Assembly: GCA_902806595.1 (NCBI GenBank)
Contig: CADCXC010000004.1
Coordinates: 2,294,001-2,358,000, forward strand
Source: Pyrenopolyporus hunteri
Taxonomy: Eukaryota; Ascomycota; Sordariomycetes; Xylariales; Hypoxylaceae
DNA length: 64,000 bases
Direction of reading: 5' to 3'
Position 1 is the stretch's first letter. Every line of letters begins with the position of its first letter. Shown here in pieces: positions 43,059-54,686 of the stretch. Made by a program: the position numbers and the translations under genes. A model generated the notes under the pieces. It was given only the letters and a program-made list of their open reading frames with translations. It made no database searches and was not told the origin of the DNA.

Positions 43059-44872
43059 TTACTCTGAGATGACGGGATCCGTTCCGGCTTCCTCATCTCG
43101 CGAACCCCGTCCGATCTTGTTCGCCTTACCCCCATTGTCCATCACAATGGTGGGAATATGCTTCCTCGGTACCCAAATAAGCTGCACAATGCCAAGGACC
43201 CCGACGCCGGCGCAGCTGAACCAGGCAGCTGCGGAACCACCGACACCATATATCATACCTACTAGAGGCGGCGATATGGTCCGAGCCAGGCAGCAAGCGG
43301 ACATGGCTAATCCGTTGACTTTCCCAAGGACCAGCGGCGACGGCGTGGCATCTTTCAATAATATGAGTCCGCAGGGGATGACGATGATGCCGAAAAAGCT
43401 CTGTAGGATAAGCGAGAGGTATATCCCGGGGGACACAAAAGCGGAGGGTACGGCGGATAGGAAGGGCATAACCACATATGCGAGGGGATATAAAACGATA
43501 TTGATAAGGAATGATTTCCATACCCCAACCTTGTCGACGAAAATAGGGAATATGACGGCTTGGATGAACAAGCCGAGGATCCCGTTGACCGACAAGTAGA
43601 TGCCCACGTCATGGACGGTGTACCCCAAGCCGCCGACGAAATCAAGTTCGCCCGGGGGCGTCGCCGGCTTGTCCAAGAGGTGCGTAGGGAGAAGGGTGTT
43701 GAACGCCATCTGGTGGTACGCAACTAGGACTAGCGCGACCGTTATCATGATGATAGTAAAGTTGAAGGACCGGCCCTGGAAAGTCTCATCTTGCTGCGGC
43801 CTCGCGGGAAGAAGTTTAATCGAGCGCACAGTCCCGAACGAAGATCTCCTCAAGTCAAAGTTCTGCTCAACTGGCACCGGGAGGCTTTCCTCTATAAACA
43901 CCGGCCTGTCACTAGCAGCATGCGAATGGCTCCTCGCGGATGTCCTTCGGTTCTTTCGGTGGTGAAGCGGAGTACGCTCGTCGGCCACATCTTCTCCCTC
44001 TTCGAAAACGCTCTCGTGGTCCGTCTTCCCGTTCCGCGGGTTGGTTTCCTCGAGGAAGATAATTCCTTGTAGGATAGCTAATATGATGACCGCGACGGAT
44101 ACGAGATTCGGCAGCAGATAGGGGTATCTGCCAAAAAGGCCATCGGCGGGGAATATTGACGGGTAGAATCTTGCCGGTTGAGCTAGGAAGCCCCCCATAG
44201 CAGAACCTATGATACCGCCGAGAGTCCAGACGAAAGGCTGGGTGGCGTAGGCTTTGGGTTCGTGTTCTGGCACCTTGACCATTTCTGCGACCATTGTTTG
44301 CATTACCTGCGCCTATTGTAAGCGATCCTTCGAGCCATTGCTTAGCGACGTGAGTAAGGCTTATGCGGCAAGAGGGAATTAGAAGGTAGTGATTAGAAAG
44401 ATTGGGTTCTAAAGCTTCACCTACAGCGACATTGCCATTCAAAGCTCCGCCGATGAATCTAGCTAGTAGAGCCACCCAGTACTTGGTCGCCAACCCGAAG
44501 ATGAGACTCGAGATTGCGACGCCTCCGAGCCCGAACAAGACGATCGGCTTTCTTCCATACCGATCGGACAGCGCGCCCCAGCCAATGGCCGTCAGCGCTT
44601 CGGCGACTGCGTAAGCCGAGACTAGAAGGCCGGCGTAGAATGACGCATCGGTATCATCACCGCCGTGAAGGTCCTGTACCATCACATAAGTGTACGCGAG
44701 GATGGAGTTGAACGCGATTGGCTCTGAAAAGCGACATATTGCTAGCGATTACGACAGGTCAGAAAGTTGAAAGTTACGTCGAATAGATTCTAAAAGAGCA
44801 CGCACCAAGGATAGTAAGTTGCTTGGTCGGAAAGGCATGTGAATTCGGTTCCGGCGTCCTGCCTGAAGACAT
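43059..44872 (-). CDS. MFS transporter, ZIFL/tetracycline-resistance-like
   Basis: Three exons, 44872-44806, 44723-44425 and 44306-43059, give 537 aa. Twelve helices are expected, split by a cytosolic loop of about 100 residues (about 210-310) rich in His, Arg and Ser (TPLHHRKNRRTSARSHSH). The MFS motif A is GWGALSDRYGRKP after helix 2; NGNVAVMQTMVAEM and FVWTLGGIIGSAMGGFLAQP are typical of the group that includes plant ZIF1-like proteins and fungal hypothetical transporters. The second intron uses donor GTAGGT, because only that donor restores NGNVA|VMQTM; the neighbouring GGTGAAG site shifts frame. Substrate unknown. Confidence 0.9.
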
Positions 44873-46958
44873 GGTCTAGACTCGACTACCACAGCTTGCG
44901 ATGGGCGTCTAATTGGACACGCGGAGATTTAGCTTAGGGGTTTGTCTTTCAGCTTACCACCTCTAGTAGGTAGCTCTCTGTTGTTGGAGAAGGATGCTGA
45001 TCTCCTCAGCTTAAAGAAGGTGGTTTAGAGCATTCTTATTTTTTCCTGGACGACTGCTATGCGGGGAAGACGGGAAAGCTGCGAGGTCGGCGTACCGCGA
45101 CCGGTCGTCGATCACTGACTTGTGTTGGGAGTTTAGTCGGCATAACATCCTTGCAATATGGGGTTCATATATTGTAAGTCATATCCATGTATGAGATAAT
45201 AATGCTGGATTATAGATGGACGAGCACCTGAGGTATGGTGTGAACTATGTCGAGCGGACCAGTCGGCATACGTCGTGTGAAAATTGATGGCCCGATTTGG
45301 TTGTTCTCCGATTACCCTCGATGGGATGAAACTGGAGCATTCCCTCAACGGATCCCTTAGAGACGCAAGTTCATCCGTAGAAAACATCAACAAAAGACCC
45401 TGATACTCACGACTAAGGTTGAGAGATATGGGAGACCATTCTTAAAAGTATCTAGCACATAGACGGATTCCGCCCATGGTTACACCGAGGTAATCCATCT
45501 TTACTGCGTAAGACTTAGGCAGAAGAGGAATGACTCGGAGAAGGCGCACTGTATAGATGGTATCCGATTTTATCGAGTTTCATCGCCTCATGGCTATTAT
45601 CTTGGGCTCTTTATAATGCGTAAAGAGACCGAAGATCTACGATCTTGGAAGGCGGCTCAAAACGCGACTTAGAGCTCCATTTGAAGAGCAAGGCGTCCTC
45701 AAACTTGACATCTTCGCGCGCCCGAAGAGTATGTAGTTGTGGTGGTGGTGGCTTAAGAAAGATGGTCTTCCTGGTTGAAAAGAAGCAAGTCGTTTTAGAG
45801 GTGGTAGACCGCTAAAAACCTCGAGCCCCAGCGCATTCATATAGGGGCAGCGGCTCATTAACATGGATTAGTTTAGGGCTGAAGTGCTACATGCCGCTGC
45901 AACGTTAGCTGCTTCTATTAACCGTCCTACGTGCCTACCTAGGTCTAAGATCTGTGTGTATGGCCTTCGTCTCAGGGCCTACGCCGCGGCTTCCGTGGGC
46001 TGCAGATGCCTCTAAACTTCAGGTACTTTACCTCAACGGGTAGGTGTTTAAGGTGCGGGATAGCCCGCTAACAGCCCCATATTTAACCGTGCCTAGAACT
46101 CAGCTCCCCTTATAATAAAAGCAGGTACGCCTAATACGGATCCGTACCCGGTCTCTAGATACCTCTTCCATCTTATATAGAGAGATAAAATAAAGATTGA
46201 GAGGCTAAGATAACGGTCATCGTGGGTGGGAGCACGGAGAAGAATAACTTCGAGGCGTCCTGCCTGATGACCTCGTCTGAGCCAAGGACCAAGGCGTACA
46301 TTGAGATACCTATCATACAGATAGTTCTGGGTTTTCGGCTTGGTTCTAAACTTCGCATCTCGCAGTAGGTATCACCACCGCCACCGCCCACTATCGGAAA
46401 CGCAAACGTTACATATGGACTTCAATCGGGAATAATTCACAGGAGCTCTACGTTACCGATCAAAGTCCTAAACCATACGTAGTAGCCCAGAAAGCGAATA
46501 ATAGCTCTGCTATAATAATACACTTTATCATATCTTCCCTCGTGTTAATATAAGTCCCAAGACTTCTCGAATGCGTGGGCACCTTATTAGCCGGCAATAC
46601 AACTAGATTCTAAAGGCGCGCGAATAGTTTCGGACAGTACCTCGCCGTGACGTCACATTCCGACCATACGACTTTTCGAAGCGGCTCTTAATAGGTGGTT
46701 AATTTTTAACTGCTTCTGCCTTGTAAGTAACGTATCATGGCCTCACGCCACGCTATTCGCTAATACCGAACGCGGATTTATATTATAAGTATCACCAATT
46801 CTTGCCCGAGGTTTAGTTGCTTGCGAGCACTCGTATAGTCGTAGAGACTTAAAATTGTGTAATGACCTTTCTCAACTGCGTTTAAAACACACTGAAACTG
46901 ATATTATCTCCTATTAATCCTCCCTTCATAACCCTCTTATTCAATCACCTTAAAAAAG
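44873..46958. other. 2.1-kb gene-free interval between divergent genes
   Basis: Promoters of the MFS gene and of the secreted-protein gene lie at its two ends. The frames between 45.1 and 46.4 kb are short and lack coding character. No RNA gene or repeat of note. Confidence 0.5.
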
Positions 46959-47757
46959 ATGCGAGCTTCTGGTCTCCTATCCATCTATCCAGCCGTGGCT
47001 CTCGCGGCGGCCATCGCACCAAGAGCCGGGTCTGTCCCAGAGGGTCCTGTAAGTAAAACACTAAAACTCACACCTCTGGTTTCCCTGAACTCGGCGTTAC
47101 CTCGCCTACTCGATTAGGTCTCAAATACTCGTATTTACCCCCTTCGCTCGAGAAATAGTTGCTAACACTCGTTAAGTGGACCGCCGGGGTCTGGAGAACG
47201 CCTTCTGACGGCGGCACCTTTTTCCTCGGCGAGGCCATCAACGCCAGCGGTGGGAAGTTCTTTGTCAACAAGAACACCTCCGCGTACTGCCCGGACGGCG
47301 TGGAAAATCTAGATTGCTCTCTTTACCCCGGATCCAAGACTGTATTCGTAGGGGGCAATAACACGTTGTCTCTTGACGTCGCTGTACCCGGCGGGCAGCA
47401 GGGTGAGTTATACTCATATCAACCACCCCTTTATATAGGTAGGTATGCAAGAGAGCTAATACGTTTGTGATCGCAGTATACGTCGCAGAGGACGGATCGC
47501 TATCTTACACCATCGCACATTCAGGACTCCCCAAGGGGGCTAACGCTACGGGCTTCCAACGCGTTCGAAGCGAGTCGTTTGGGGCGCCTGTAGTCCTAGG
47601 TTTCAACAACGAGTTTTGGGCCATGTGCCCGGTTAGCGAGGGCGAGCCGAGGGAGAGAACGTACCAAATATACGTAGGCCAACAACACGAGGGTTGCCTG
47701 TATACAGGGATCAGGACATACACGTCCTCTGGACCGGATGCTTGGGAGTACTCGTAA
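46959..47757 (+). CDS. Secreted IgE-binding-like fungal protein
   Basis: Three exons, 46959-47048, 47177-47402 and 47477-47757, give 198 aa. The first 20 residues form a signal peptide (MRASGLLSIYPAVALAAAIA) ending near APRA. The mature part has the pattern of a fungal secreted family annotated as IgE-binding proteins: FFLGEAINASGGKFFV, SAYCPDGV...C, TVFVGGNNTLSLDVAVPGGQQVYV, LSYTIAHS, and FWAMCP. Four or five Cys could form disulphides, and NAS, NTS and NAT sites may be N-glycosylated. Biochemical function of the family is not known. The first exon was fixed by the signal peptide and the GTAAGT donor; the frame closes at both junctions (GP|WTAG and QQ|VYV). Confidence 0.85.
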
Positions 47758-48266
47758 TAGAAATACGTCCATTCAGCCTAAAGTTGGACTTAGCAGAGAA
47801 AATTAGTAATTTGAGAATAAAATGTTGCCTTTGAATCGTCGATGTTTGATCCTACGTTACTTGCAGTGGGACGAGACTCCCAGACTAGCTTGTCCAACAT
47901 ATTTCTCAAGGAACGAACTAATTTCGAGCAGCAGCCTCGAAATCTGTCTCGAGCCCCCGTTTCATCAGTTTAGTCTTGTGTGTTCGGTTCATAAAGCCAT
48001 TAGTATGTTAAACTATTTACGCCCCAGTACAAGGTAATACGGTGGATGGAGATAAGCCCCCAAAGCGTCGTGGTGTCTTTTCTGGTCCTACGAAATCGGT
48101 TCGGGCTAAGGTTGACAACAAGACCGTGCTTATAAAAGTAGAGGATCTAGCGAGGAGATAGTACCCGATATTATTAAAATTGGCTACAATCCAATGAGTC
48201 GACGTAGTCGAACTATGTAGATAGGGTATTGTAGAATTCTTAGACAACATTCGTATCGACTTCGTT
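47758..48266. other. Short interval between convergent genes
   Basis: 3' flanks of the secreted-protein gene and ESF1. No gene seen. Confidence 0.5.
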
Positions 48267-50315
48267 CTATCTCCTCTGTTTCTTGGCCTTGCCACCCTGC
48301 CGCTGCTTTCCATCAACATCGTCCGGGTCGGTTTTCCGCTTTTTGCGTCTCTCCTCGAGCAACTGCTTCATTCCTGGGGTAGCCTTGTACTTCGGATTCG
48401 ACGGGTCGATAGCAAATTCGTGGCTTTCGAATACGGCCTTGAATCGATCATCTTGAACGTCCATCTCGAATCCCTGTTGGAGACCGCCGTGGTCCTCCAC
48501 CCCTTTCTTTCCTTTCTTGTGCTTCTTGGATTTCTGCTTTTCTGCGCGAGCAATTTCGTTCATGTCAAAGTGGTCAAGATGATCAGCAGCTTCCCTGGAG
48601 TCGTCTGCCATGAGCCGCTCCAGTTGAGCTTTCTGCGCAGCATTCTCAGCCGCCTCGGCCTCTTTCTCCTCCCGCCTCTTGCGACGTTCCTCCTTCTTTT
48701 CGGCATTTTTAGACTTCTTAACTGGTTCGTCAGTCGTAAAGAAGGGGTCATCAAAACCGAGATCGTCATCAGGCTCCGCGGTTTCATCACCGTCTACTTG
48801 GTCGGAAGCCTCATTTCGCTTCGCCAACGCCTTCTCCTTCTTTCGGGCTTTCCTTTCTCGTTCCTTGCGCTTGTACTTCTCTATCGTAGTCTCTTCCGCA
48901 TCTGGCTCCTTCTTTTTATTGTTATCCATTAACGCGGCAGAAAATGTGATCTGCATGTCTCCAACCGGCCCGGATTTGGAAGCCCGGGATAACGGCTCGG
49001 AACCTAAGCCGAGAGCCTCACGGAGCTTCTTTGCTTTCAACTCTTTTTTCGTTAGTTTCGGTTGATCGTCTGCTACCTCGACCTCTTCCTCCTCGTCCTC
49101 TTGCACGCCATCATCGTCGCTGTCACTCGCAAGGTAAGCGCGTAAATCGTTCTCTTCAAGTTCCGCGCGGCTGGCACTAAATGCTCGCTTAATATCCTCT
49201 CTCCTAGTTGTTTCTTCCGGGTGTATATCCCACGTGAGCTTGACCTTAGAGTGCTGTAGAGCGTCGGTGGTGAACTCGGTGGGCTTGTAATCTGGCGATA
49301 TAGAGTCGCATTCATCTCTCGGTTCGTCGTCAAATGTGACATCGTCAGGTACGAATCGTAAGTCCATGAAATTCGACGAGGATTGGTATTCTGTGCCGTC
49401 GGTGGCCTGGTAGATCTTCTCTGCCGTCGCAGTGTCCGAGCATATCATGACGGCATAGTAATAGCGCAGTCTGTCTAATTGATAAGCCCGGAGTGCGTCG
49501 CTATCGAAGTCCTGGTCGTCCCCCTCTTTAAGAATATCGTTTTTTATTTTTTCATCGTCTTCCTCGTCTTCCTCGTCATCCTCACTCGCTTCGTCGGAGT
49601 CCGGTTCGGAATCTTCATCTTGCGAACCCGAACCGTTCTTAAATATCTCTCTAGGAGGTCCTTCCAGCTCTTCCCGTTGCATTCGTTCCTTTCCAAACTC
49701 GCTTGGATAGATGGAGATGCGCTCGATCCTTCCCCCTTTGGGTACGAAGCTCGAGAATAGGGCCATTAGGTCTGTCGACTTAATATGGTCCCAGTCGAGA
49801 TTGACGATAGCTATGCGTTTTGTGACCTCGCCGGTTTCGACGTCTGCTTGAGCGTCGCGCAGCCTCTGCATGCTCCCGGATGTGTCCACTTCAGCTCCGC
49901 CATCTTCCTCGCCCTGGCTATCATCTTCGGCGTCGGAGTCGTCCGCATCAGACTCAGAAGAGGAAAACCCGCCACCGCGGGCCGGGTCATATTTAGCATT
50001 GGCCTTCTCAAGCTCGCGCTCTACGACGTGGTCCTCATCCACTTCCTCGTCCTCGTCCTCGTCGTCTTCGGCTTGGTATATCCTTTGTAGGGCCTTCTTC
50101 TTACTATCCGACTTTAACCTTCGGCCATACTTGTCCACTTTGGCACTCGCGACGAAGTCATCATCCTTCAACATGCGCGAGAAACGCTTGTCTATGACGG
50201 TCTTGTTGCGATGCTTCGAGGGGAGTCGGAATCGAGGGTCGGACTCGAAATTAGCGAATCGCGAATCGCCGACGGAAGACGGGCCATCTTGCGCTTTTTG
50301 GTTTTTCTTGGGCAT
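48267..50315 (-). CDS. ESF1: Pre-rRNA processing protein Esf1
   Basis: A single exon encodes 682 aa. Esf1 is a nucleolar factor of the small-subunit processome needed for 18S rRNA maturation. The N-terminus SRFANFESDPRFRLPSK and DKRFSRML are characteristic, followed by acidic blocks (DDEDEDEEVDED). The central RNA-binding-like region reads RIAIVNLDWDHIKSTDLMAL and YYAVMICSDTATAEKIY. The C-terminal NUC153 domain (DDRFKAVFESHEFAIDP then YKATPGMKQLLEERRKKR) is intact. Long charged stretches of E, K and R explain the many open frames on the opposite strand. No intron is needed. Confidence 0.96.
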   Translation of the reverse strand: MPKKNQKAQDGPSSVGDSRFANFESDPRFRLPSKHRNKTVIDKRFSRMLKDDDFVASAKVDKYGRRLKSDSKKKALQRIYQAEDDEDEDEEVDEDHVVERELEKANAKYDPARGGGFSSSESDADDSDAEDDSQGEEDGGAEVDTSGSMQRLRDAQADVETGEVTKRIAIVNLDWDHIKSTDLMALFSSFVPKGGRIERISIYPSEFGKERMQREELEGPPREIFKNGSGSQDEDSEPDSDEASEDDEEDEEDDEKIKNDILKEGDDQDFDSDALRAYQLDRLRYYYAVMICSDTATAEKIYQATDGTEYQSSSNFMDLRFVPDDVTFDDEPRDECDSISPDYKPTEFTTDALQHSKVKLTWDIHPEETTRREDIKRAFSASRAELEENDLRAYLASDSDDDGVQEDEEEEVEVADDQPKLTKKELKAKKLREALGLGSEPLSRASKSGPVGDMQITFSAALMDNNKKKEPDAEETTIEKYKRKERERKARKKEKALAKRNEASDQVDGDETAEPDDDLGFDDPFFTTDEPVKKSKNAEKKEERRKRREEKEAEAAENAAQKAQLERLMADDSREAADHLDHFDMNEIARAEKQKSKKHKKGKKGVEDHGGLQQGFEMDVQDDRFKAVFESHEFAIDPSNPKYKATPGMKQLLEERRKKRKTDPDDVDGKQRQGGKAKKQRR

Positions 50316-51358
50316 GTTGAATTGAGCGATTCTTGAAACGTGCTATCGCATCAACTGACTGGCGTGAAGATTTTCTATGAGGATTTACTGCTTCGTTTCG
50401 CAGGTGGGACAATTGAAAAATTTAGTGGGTCGAACAATTCTGCCATATTTCCTTGAGATTTTTTGGAAGGCGGTGACACATCGAGGTACCTGTATAGCTT
50501 ACCTAAGCCTAAGCCTAAGCCCAAGCCTAAGCCTACGTGTTTTGGCGGGTTGGCGGTTTTGGGGGAATGGCCCACCATACTACGTAAGTCTCCGCGGGCT
50601 CTGCTCTGCACTGCATGCTCAGCTCGTGTCAGTGTCACGCGACACACGCAGGTACCTTTGTACCACCTACATGTATGTAACTTTGTACTCAAGTACCGAG
50701 GTATCGTGATAATACTCCTGAATTATAGCGAAATCCCAACTCATAATATATAGGCTATCATCTTTCAACTTCCTTGCCCAGCAGCCGAGATACCGTAGAG
50801 CTAAATACAGTATCTCGTACAGTGCATGATTTATACGTCGTAAGCCGGTGGGGGGAGGGGCAACTAGGGGCTTCATCCACCGCATCTTATAAGCTTAGTC
50901 GTATCCTATCATCATCTCGGCTCAGAAGCAAACCGTTACAAAGGTGTGGCCGTTCATAAAGTCGTATACAGTAGTTGCTACACCTGTTTTGATTTGTCCG
51001 TTGTAAATATTAGGGGGGCATAAGAGGGCTGATGCAAGCCAAGACTTCAGCTTCAAAGGAGTTTTTGGTCCCACCACAACTCCGTCTCTGCTGTCTGTCT
51101 GTCTGCCTCCCTGTCTCCGTCTCCGTCACCCGTCACCCCTCCATGACAGGTCGTCCAGGTCCTCATAGATGCAGAATTGCATACTTCGTGACTGTCTAAG
51201 ATTTCGAATAGATGTGGCATATAACTGCTTGTCCAACCCTCTGACACATACACAATCCCATTTTCTATATTGTCTAGATGATCTAGAATCTCTATTTCCC
51301 TTGACTTAAATCATCCAATTGTGTAACCTGGTTACCCCACCACCCCATTGTTGTCAAG
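50316..51358. other. Divergent promoter interval, ESF1/PLD
   Basis: The starts of ESF1 and the PLD gene face away from each other. A CCTAAG hexamer repeat lies at 50502-50535. A CTGTCTGC/CTGTCTCC simple repeat lies near 51089-51125. No gene seen. Confidence 0.5.
50502..50535. repeat. Tandem CCTAAG hexamer
   Basis: Five to six copies of CCTAAG (one CCCAAG) lie about 190 bases upstream of the ESF1 start. On the other strand the unit reads TTAGGC. It is a short simple repeat, not a telomere. Confidence 0.8.
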
Positions 51359-54300
51359 ATGGATCGTTTCCTGAAAAAGGCCGAAGAGGCCTTTCAAGAC
51401 GTAAAGGAGGCATTGCAAGGAGGTGACGAGCAAGAGCAAGAGCAGCAGCAGCAGCATTCACATGCTGACGATGGCTCTGCTGAGCAACACGCAACTGCCA
51501 CCGCCAAATACCGATTCCAGTCCTTTGCGCCTGAGACAACTGGTATCGCCAAGTGGTATGTTGATGGGGCATCGTACTTTTATGCTGTCTCTCTAGCCCT
51601 TGAAGGTATGACCATATTAGAACCTAAGTATACTACCGGATACCTTTGCTGATGGCGACCCAAAATAGAGGCTAGAGAAAGTGTTTATATCCTGGACTGG
51701 TGGTTGAGCCCGGAGCTCTACCTTCGCCGACCTCCCTCGCGCAATGAACAATACCGCCTTGACAATATGCTGCGGGCAGCTGCCGAGAGGGGCGTCGAAA
51801 TACGTGTGATCGTGTACAAGGAGGTCACCCAAGCCTTGACTCGTACGTTAACCTTCAGCTCCTAGCGCCCTGTGGGGAGGACTTCACGTTACGAATTTGA
51901 CTAACATCTTTGATTCTCTTCAGTGGATTCTGCGGTAAGTCTTTTTACCGCACATTGGCGGTATATATCTTACTAATTCTCCTTGCCAGCACACCAAGCA
52001 TGCTCTGGAGGCTCTACACCCGAACATCAAGGTGTTCAGGCATCCCGACCATCTGCCAACAGACAGGCAGAAACTCGAGACCGCCTTTGCCGGCTTGTCA
52101 TTAGACAACCTTAGGTTGAACGACTTCAGCCTCTCAAAGTTCTCAGGGGACGCGTTAAAGGAACTCTACGGTTCGTTCGGCGATACTGTCTTATATTGGG
52201 CGCATCACGAGAAGCTATGTATCGTCGACCGACGTATCGCATTCATGGGTGGTCTTGATATGTGTATGTTCAACTCCCCAGACCTCTAAACTGTTACTAA
52301 CAAAGCTCTAGGCTTCGGAAGATACGATACGAACAGTAAGTTCGATTCCATATTGCTCCCATTGGCATCCAAATTTGCTGAGCACTAATAGGTCACCCGA
52401 TCGCCGATGCCCACCCCGGCAACCTGGACGCAATCATATTCCCTGGCCAGGATTTCAACAATGCTCGAGTCTACGATTTCGAGGGTGTAGATAACTGGAA
52501 CCACAATAAGCGTGAGTGACGGCGTCTTACGACGACATCTAGGAGATACCTAACAAATCTATAGTCGATCGAACGAAGAGCTCAAGGATGGGTTGGTCCG
52601 ACATTGCCCTTTCCCTCAAGGGCCCAATCGTAGGCAGTCTCATCGACCATTTTACAGACCGATGGTAAGCGCCTATCGAAACCTAGTGAGGCGCGTCTAA
52701 CGTTGTTTACTTAGGAATTTCATATTCAATGAGAAATATACCAAGAAAGACGCTGGCAAGTATGAGAGGCTCGCTGTAGGCCCTCCTCCAACCGAAAGGT
52801 CCCATCATGAAGGATACCACCATATGCTAGGCGATTTCCAGGGCCACTTCAATCGGGGTCTAAGACACCTGATCGGAGAGGACGGCCAGGAAAGCCATGA
52901 ACACCGTAACCGAGGCCGTGACGACTACGGTCATTCCGGCGGTCTTAAGATCCAACTTTGCAGAAGGTGAGTCTATATCTTCTCCCGCTGGCTAATCTGG
53001 CTGGGCCATATAATACTAATTACATCCCAGCTGCTGCGACTGGTCTTCTGGCCACCCTACAGAGCACTCGATTGCTAACGCGTATATTAACGCCATCGAG
53101 AACGCTCAGCACTTTGTCTATATCGAGAACCAGGTAAGGCCCTATTATAAGGCAGAGCTATACAATTCATAGCAATAACTAACCGGTCACAGTTTTTCAT
53201 TACGGCAACCTCCGATAAACAGCGCCCCGTTGAGAACAAGATAGGGGCAACTATTGTGTCACGCATCATCCGTGCCCACAACAACAGGGAGGACTTCCGC
53301 GTCATCGTGCTGATGCCGGCGGTTCCCGCGTTCGCAGGCGACTTGCATTCCGATGGTGCTCTCGGAACCCGTGCTATCATGGAATTCGTACGTCATATCC
53401 GGAATTCTACCCCTTCTTACGGCATATCTCAAGAAACCTAATTTCCCAATCAATCCGATTGGGAATCTATGGTTCTCTAAGACGGCCCTGATTTCAGTAG
53501 AAGGCTCCCTGGTTCGAGTGATAACAAGTACTAACTTCCGTTGTCACAGCAATACAACAGCATCAACCGCGGCGGGTATAGTATCATCGAGACCCTACAA
53601 CGCGAAGGCATCGACGACTGGCGGCGCTACATCGGCTTCTACAACCTGCGCAACTACGACCGGATCAACATATCATCCGCTCTGCGGCAGGCCGAGCGCG
53701 AGAGCGGGGTGTCCTACGAGCAAGCCCGGCGGGAATACGACGACCGCGTCGGCGGGTACCGGTACGGCGACGACGACGGGTACGAGAGGCGGGACTACGG
53801 CAGCTACGAGCGGTACCAGTCGGCGGCCTCGAACGTCGCCGACAGCACGTGGGACACGGTGTCGAGCTGCTACATGGAGGGGGGGCCGGACATCCGGGAG
53901 GTGCCGTGGAGCGGGAGCGAGGAGGACGAGCTGGACGCGTTCGTGTCGGAGGAGCTGTACATCCACAGCAAGGTGCTGATCGCGGACGACCGGCTGGTGA
54001 TCTGCGGGTCGGCGAACCTGAACGACCGCAGCCAGCTGGGCACGCACGACTCGGAGATCGCGGTGGTGATCGAGGACCAGGACGTGGTGGACGGCCGGAT
54101 GAACGGGCGGCCGTTCCGCGCCGCGCGCTTCGCCACCTCCCTGCGCCGCCAGCTGTACCGCAAGCACCTGGGGCTGCTGCCGGACCAGCGCTGGGACCGG
54201 CCGGACGCCAACTGGACGCCCGTGGACCGCGACCCGCAGCAGTACGACTGGGGCTCGCCGTCGGACCGACTGGTGGAGGACCCGATGAGCGAGGAGTTCT

Positions 54301-54686
54301 GGCGGCTGTGGACGGAGACGGCGCGCACCAACACGGAGGTCTTCAGCAAGGTCTTCCACCCCGTGCCCAACGACCGCGTGCGCAACTGGGAGCAGTACGA
54401 GGAGTTCTTCAGCCGGCACTTCCGGATCCCCGGCGGCGACGACGACAAGGACAAGGAGAAGCACCGCCTGCTGGACCGCGACCGCGACGACGAGGATAGC
54501 AATAAGGTCGAGTACGGCCACGTCGTGCGCGAGGAGTTCCCCGGCGGCGTCGCCGAGGTCAAGGACTGGCTTAGCCGCATCCGCGGCACCCTCGTTGAGA
54601 TGCCGCTCGACTTCCTGATCGACGTCGAGGACCTGGCCAAGGAGGGCCTGAGTCTGAACGCGTTTACGGACGAGATCTACACTTAA
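51359..54686 (+). CDS. Phospholipase D, two HKD motifs
   Basis: Eleven exons give 878 aa: 51359-51605, 51669-51842, 51924-51934 (11 nt), 51990-52263, 52312-52335 (24 nt), 52392-52511, 52565-52664, 52715-52966, 53031-53133, 53193-53387 and 53550-54686. All junctions close in frame. The enzyme should hydrolyse phosphatidylcholine to phosphatidic acid. HKD motif 1 is HHEKLCIVD (about residues 220-230). HKD motif 2 is HSKVLIADD followed by GSANLNDRS in the last exon. The conserved WAHHEK, FGRYD, MGWSD and VYIENQFFI segments are present. There are no PX or PH domains, so it is the short fungal type, not Spo14. The last exon is strongly GC-rich, especially 53.8-54.5 kb. The N-terminal 35 residues hold a Gln/Glu repeat. 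Confidence 0.93.

Noticed and set aside
31109..44872. AKR plus MFS as part of a secondary-metabolite cluster
   Set aside because: Housekeeping genes (BUB3, GPN2, POP5, CnxE) lie between them and no polyketide, peptide or terpene synthase is present.
50502..50535. TTAGGC-type hexamer as an interstitial telomere
   Set aside because: Only five or six copies, and fungal telomeres are usually TTAGGG. A simple repeat is the sparer explanation.
53388..53549. PLD tenth intron (162 nt) as a stwintron
   Set aside because: It is long and has two acceptor-like ends, but the exon ends in C and the donor GTACGT is intact, so none of the donor-split arrangements I tested fits; a simple intron closes the frame.
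53673..54521. 282-aa open frame on the minus strand inside the PLD last exon
   Set aside because: It is the antisense shadow of a GC-rich exon; its composition (Val, Ala, Arg, His, Pro) reflects complementary G/C-ending codons and has no domain.
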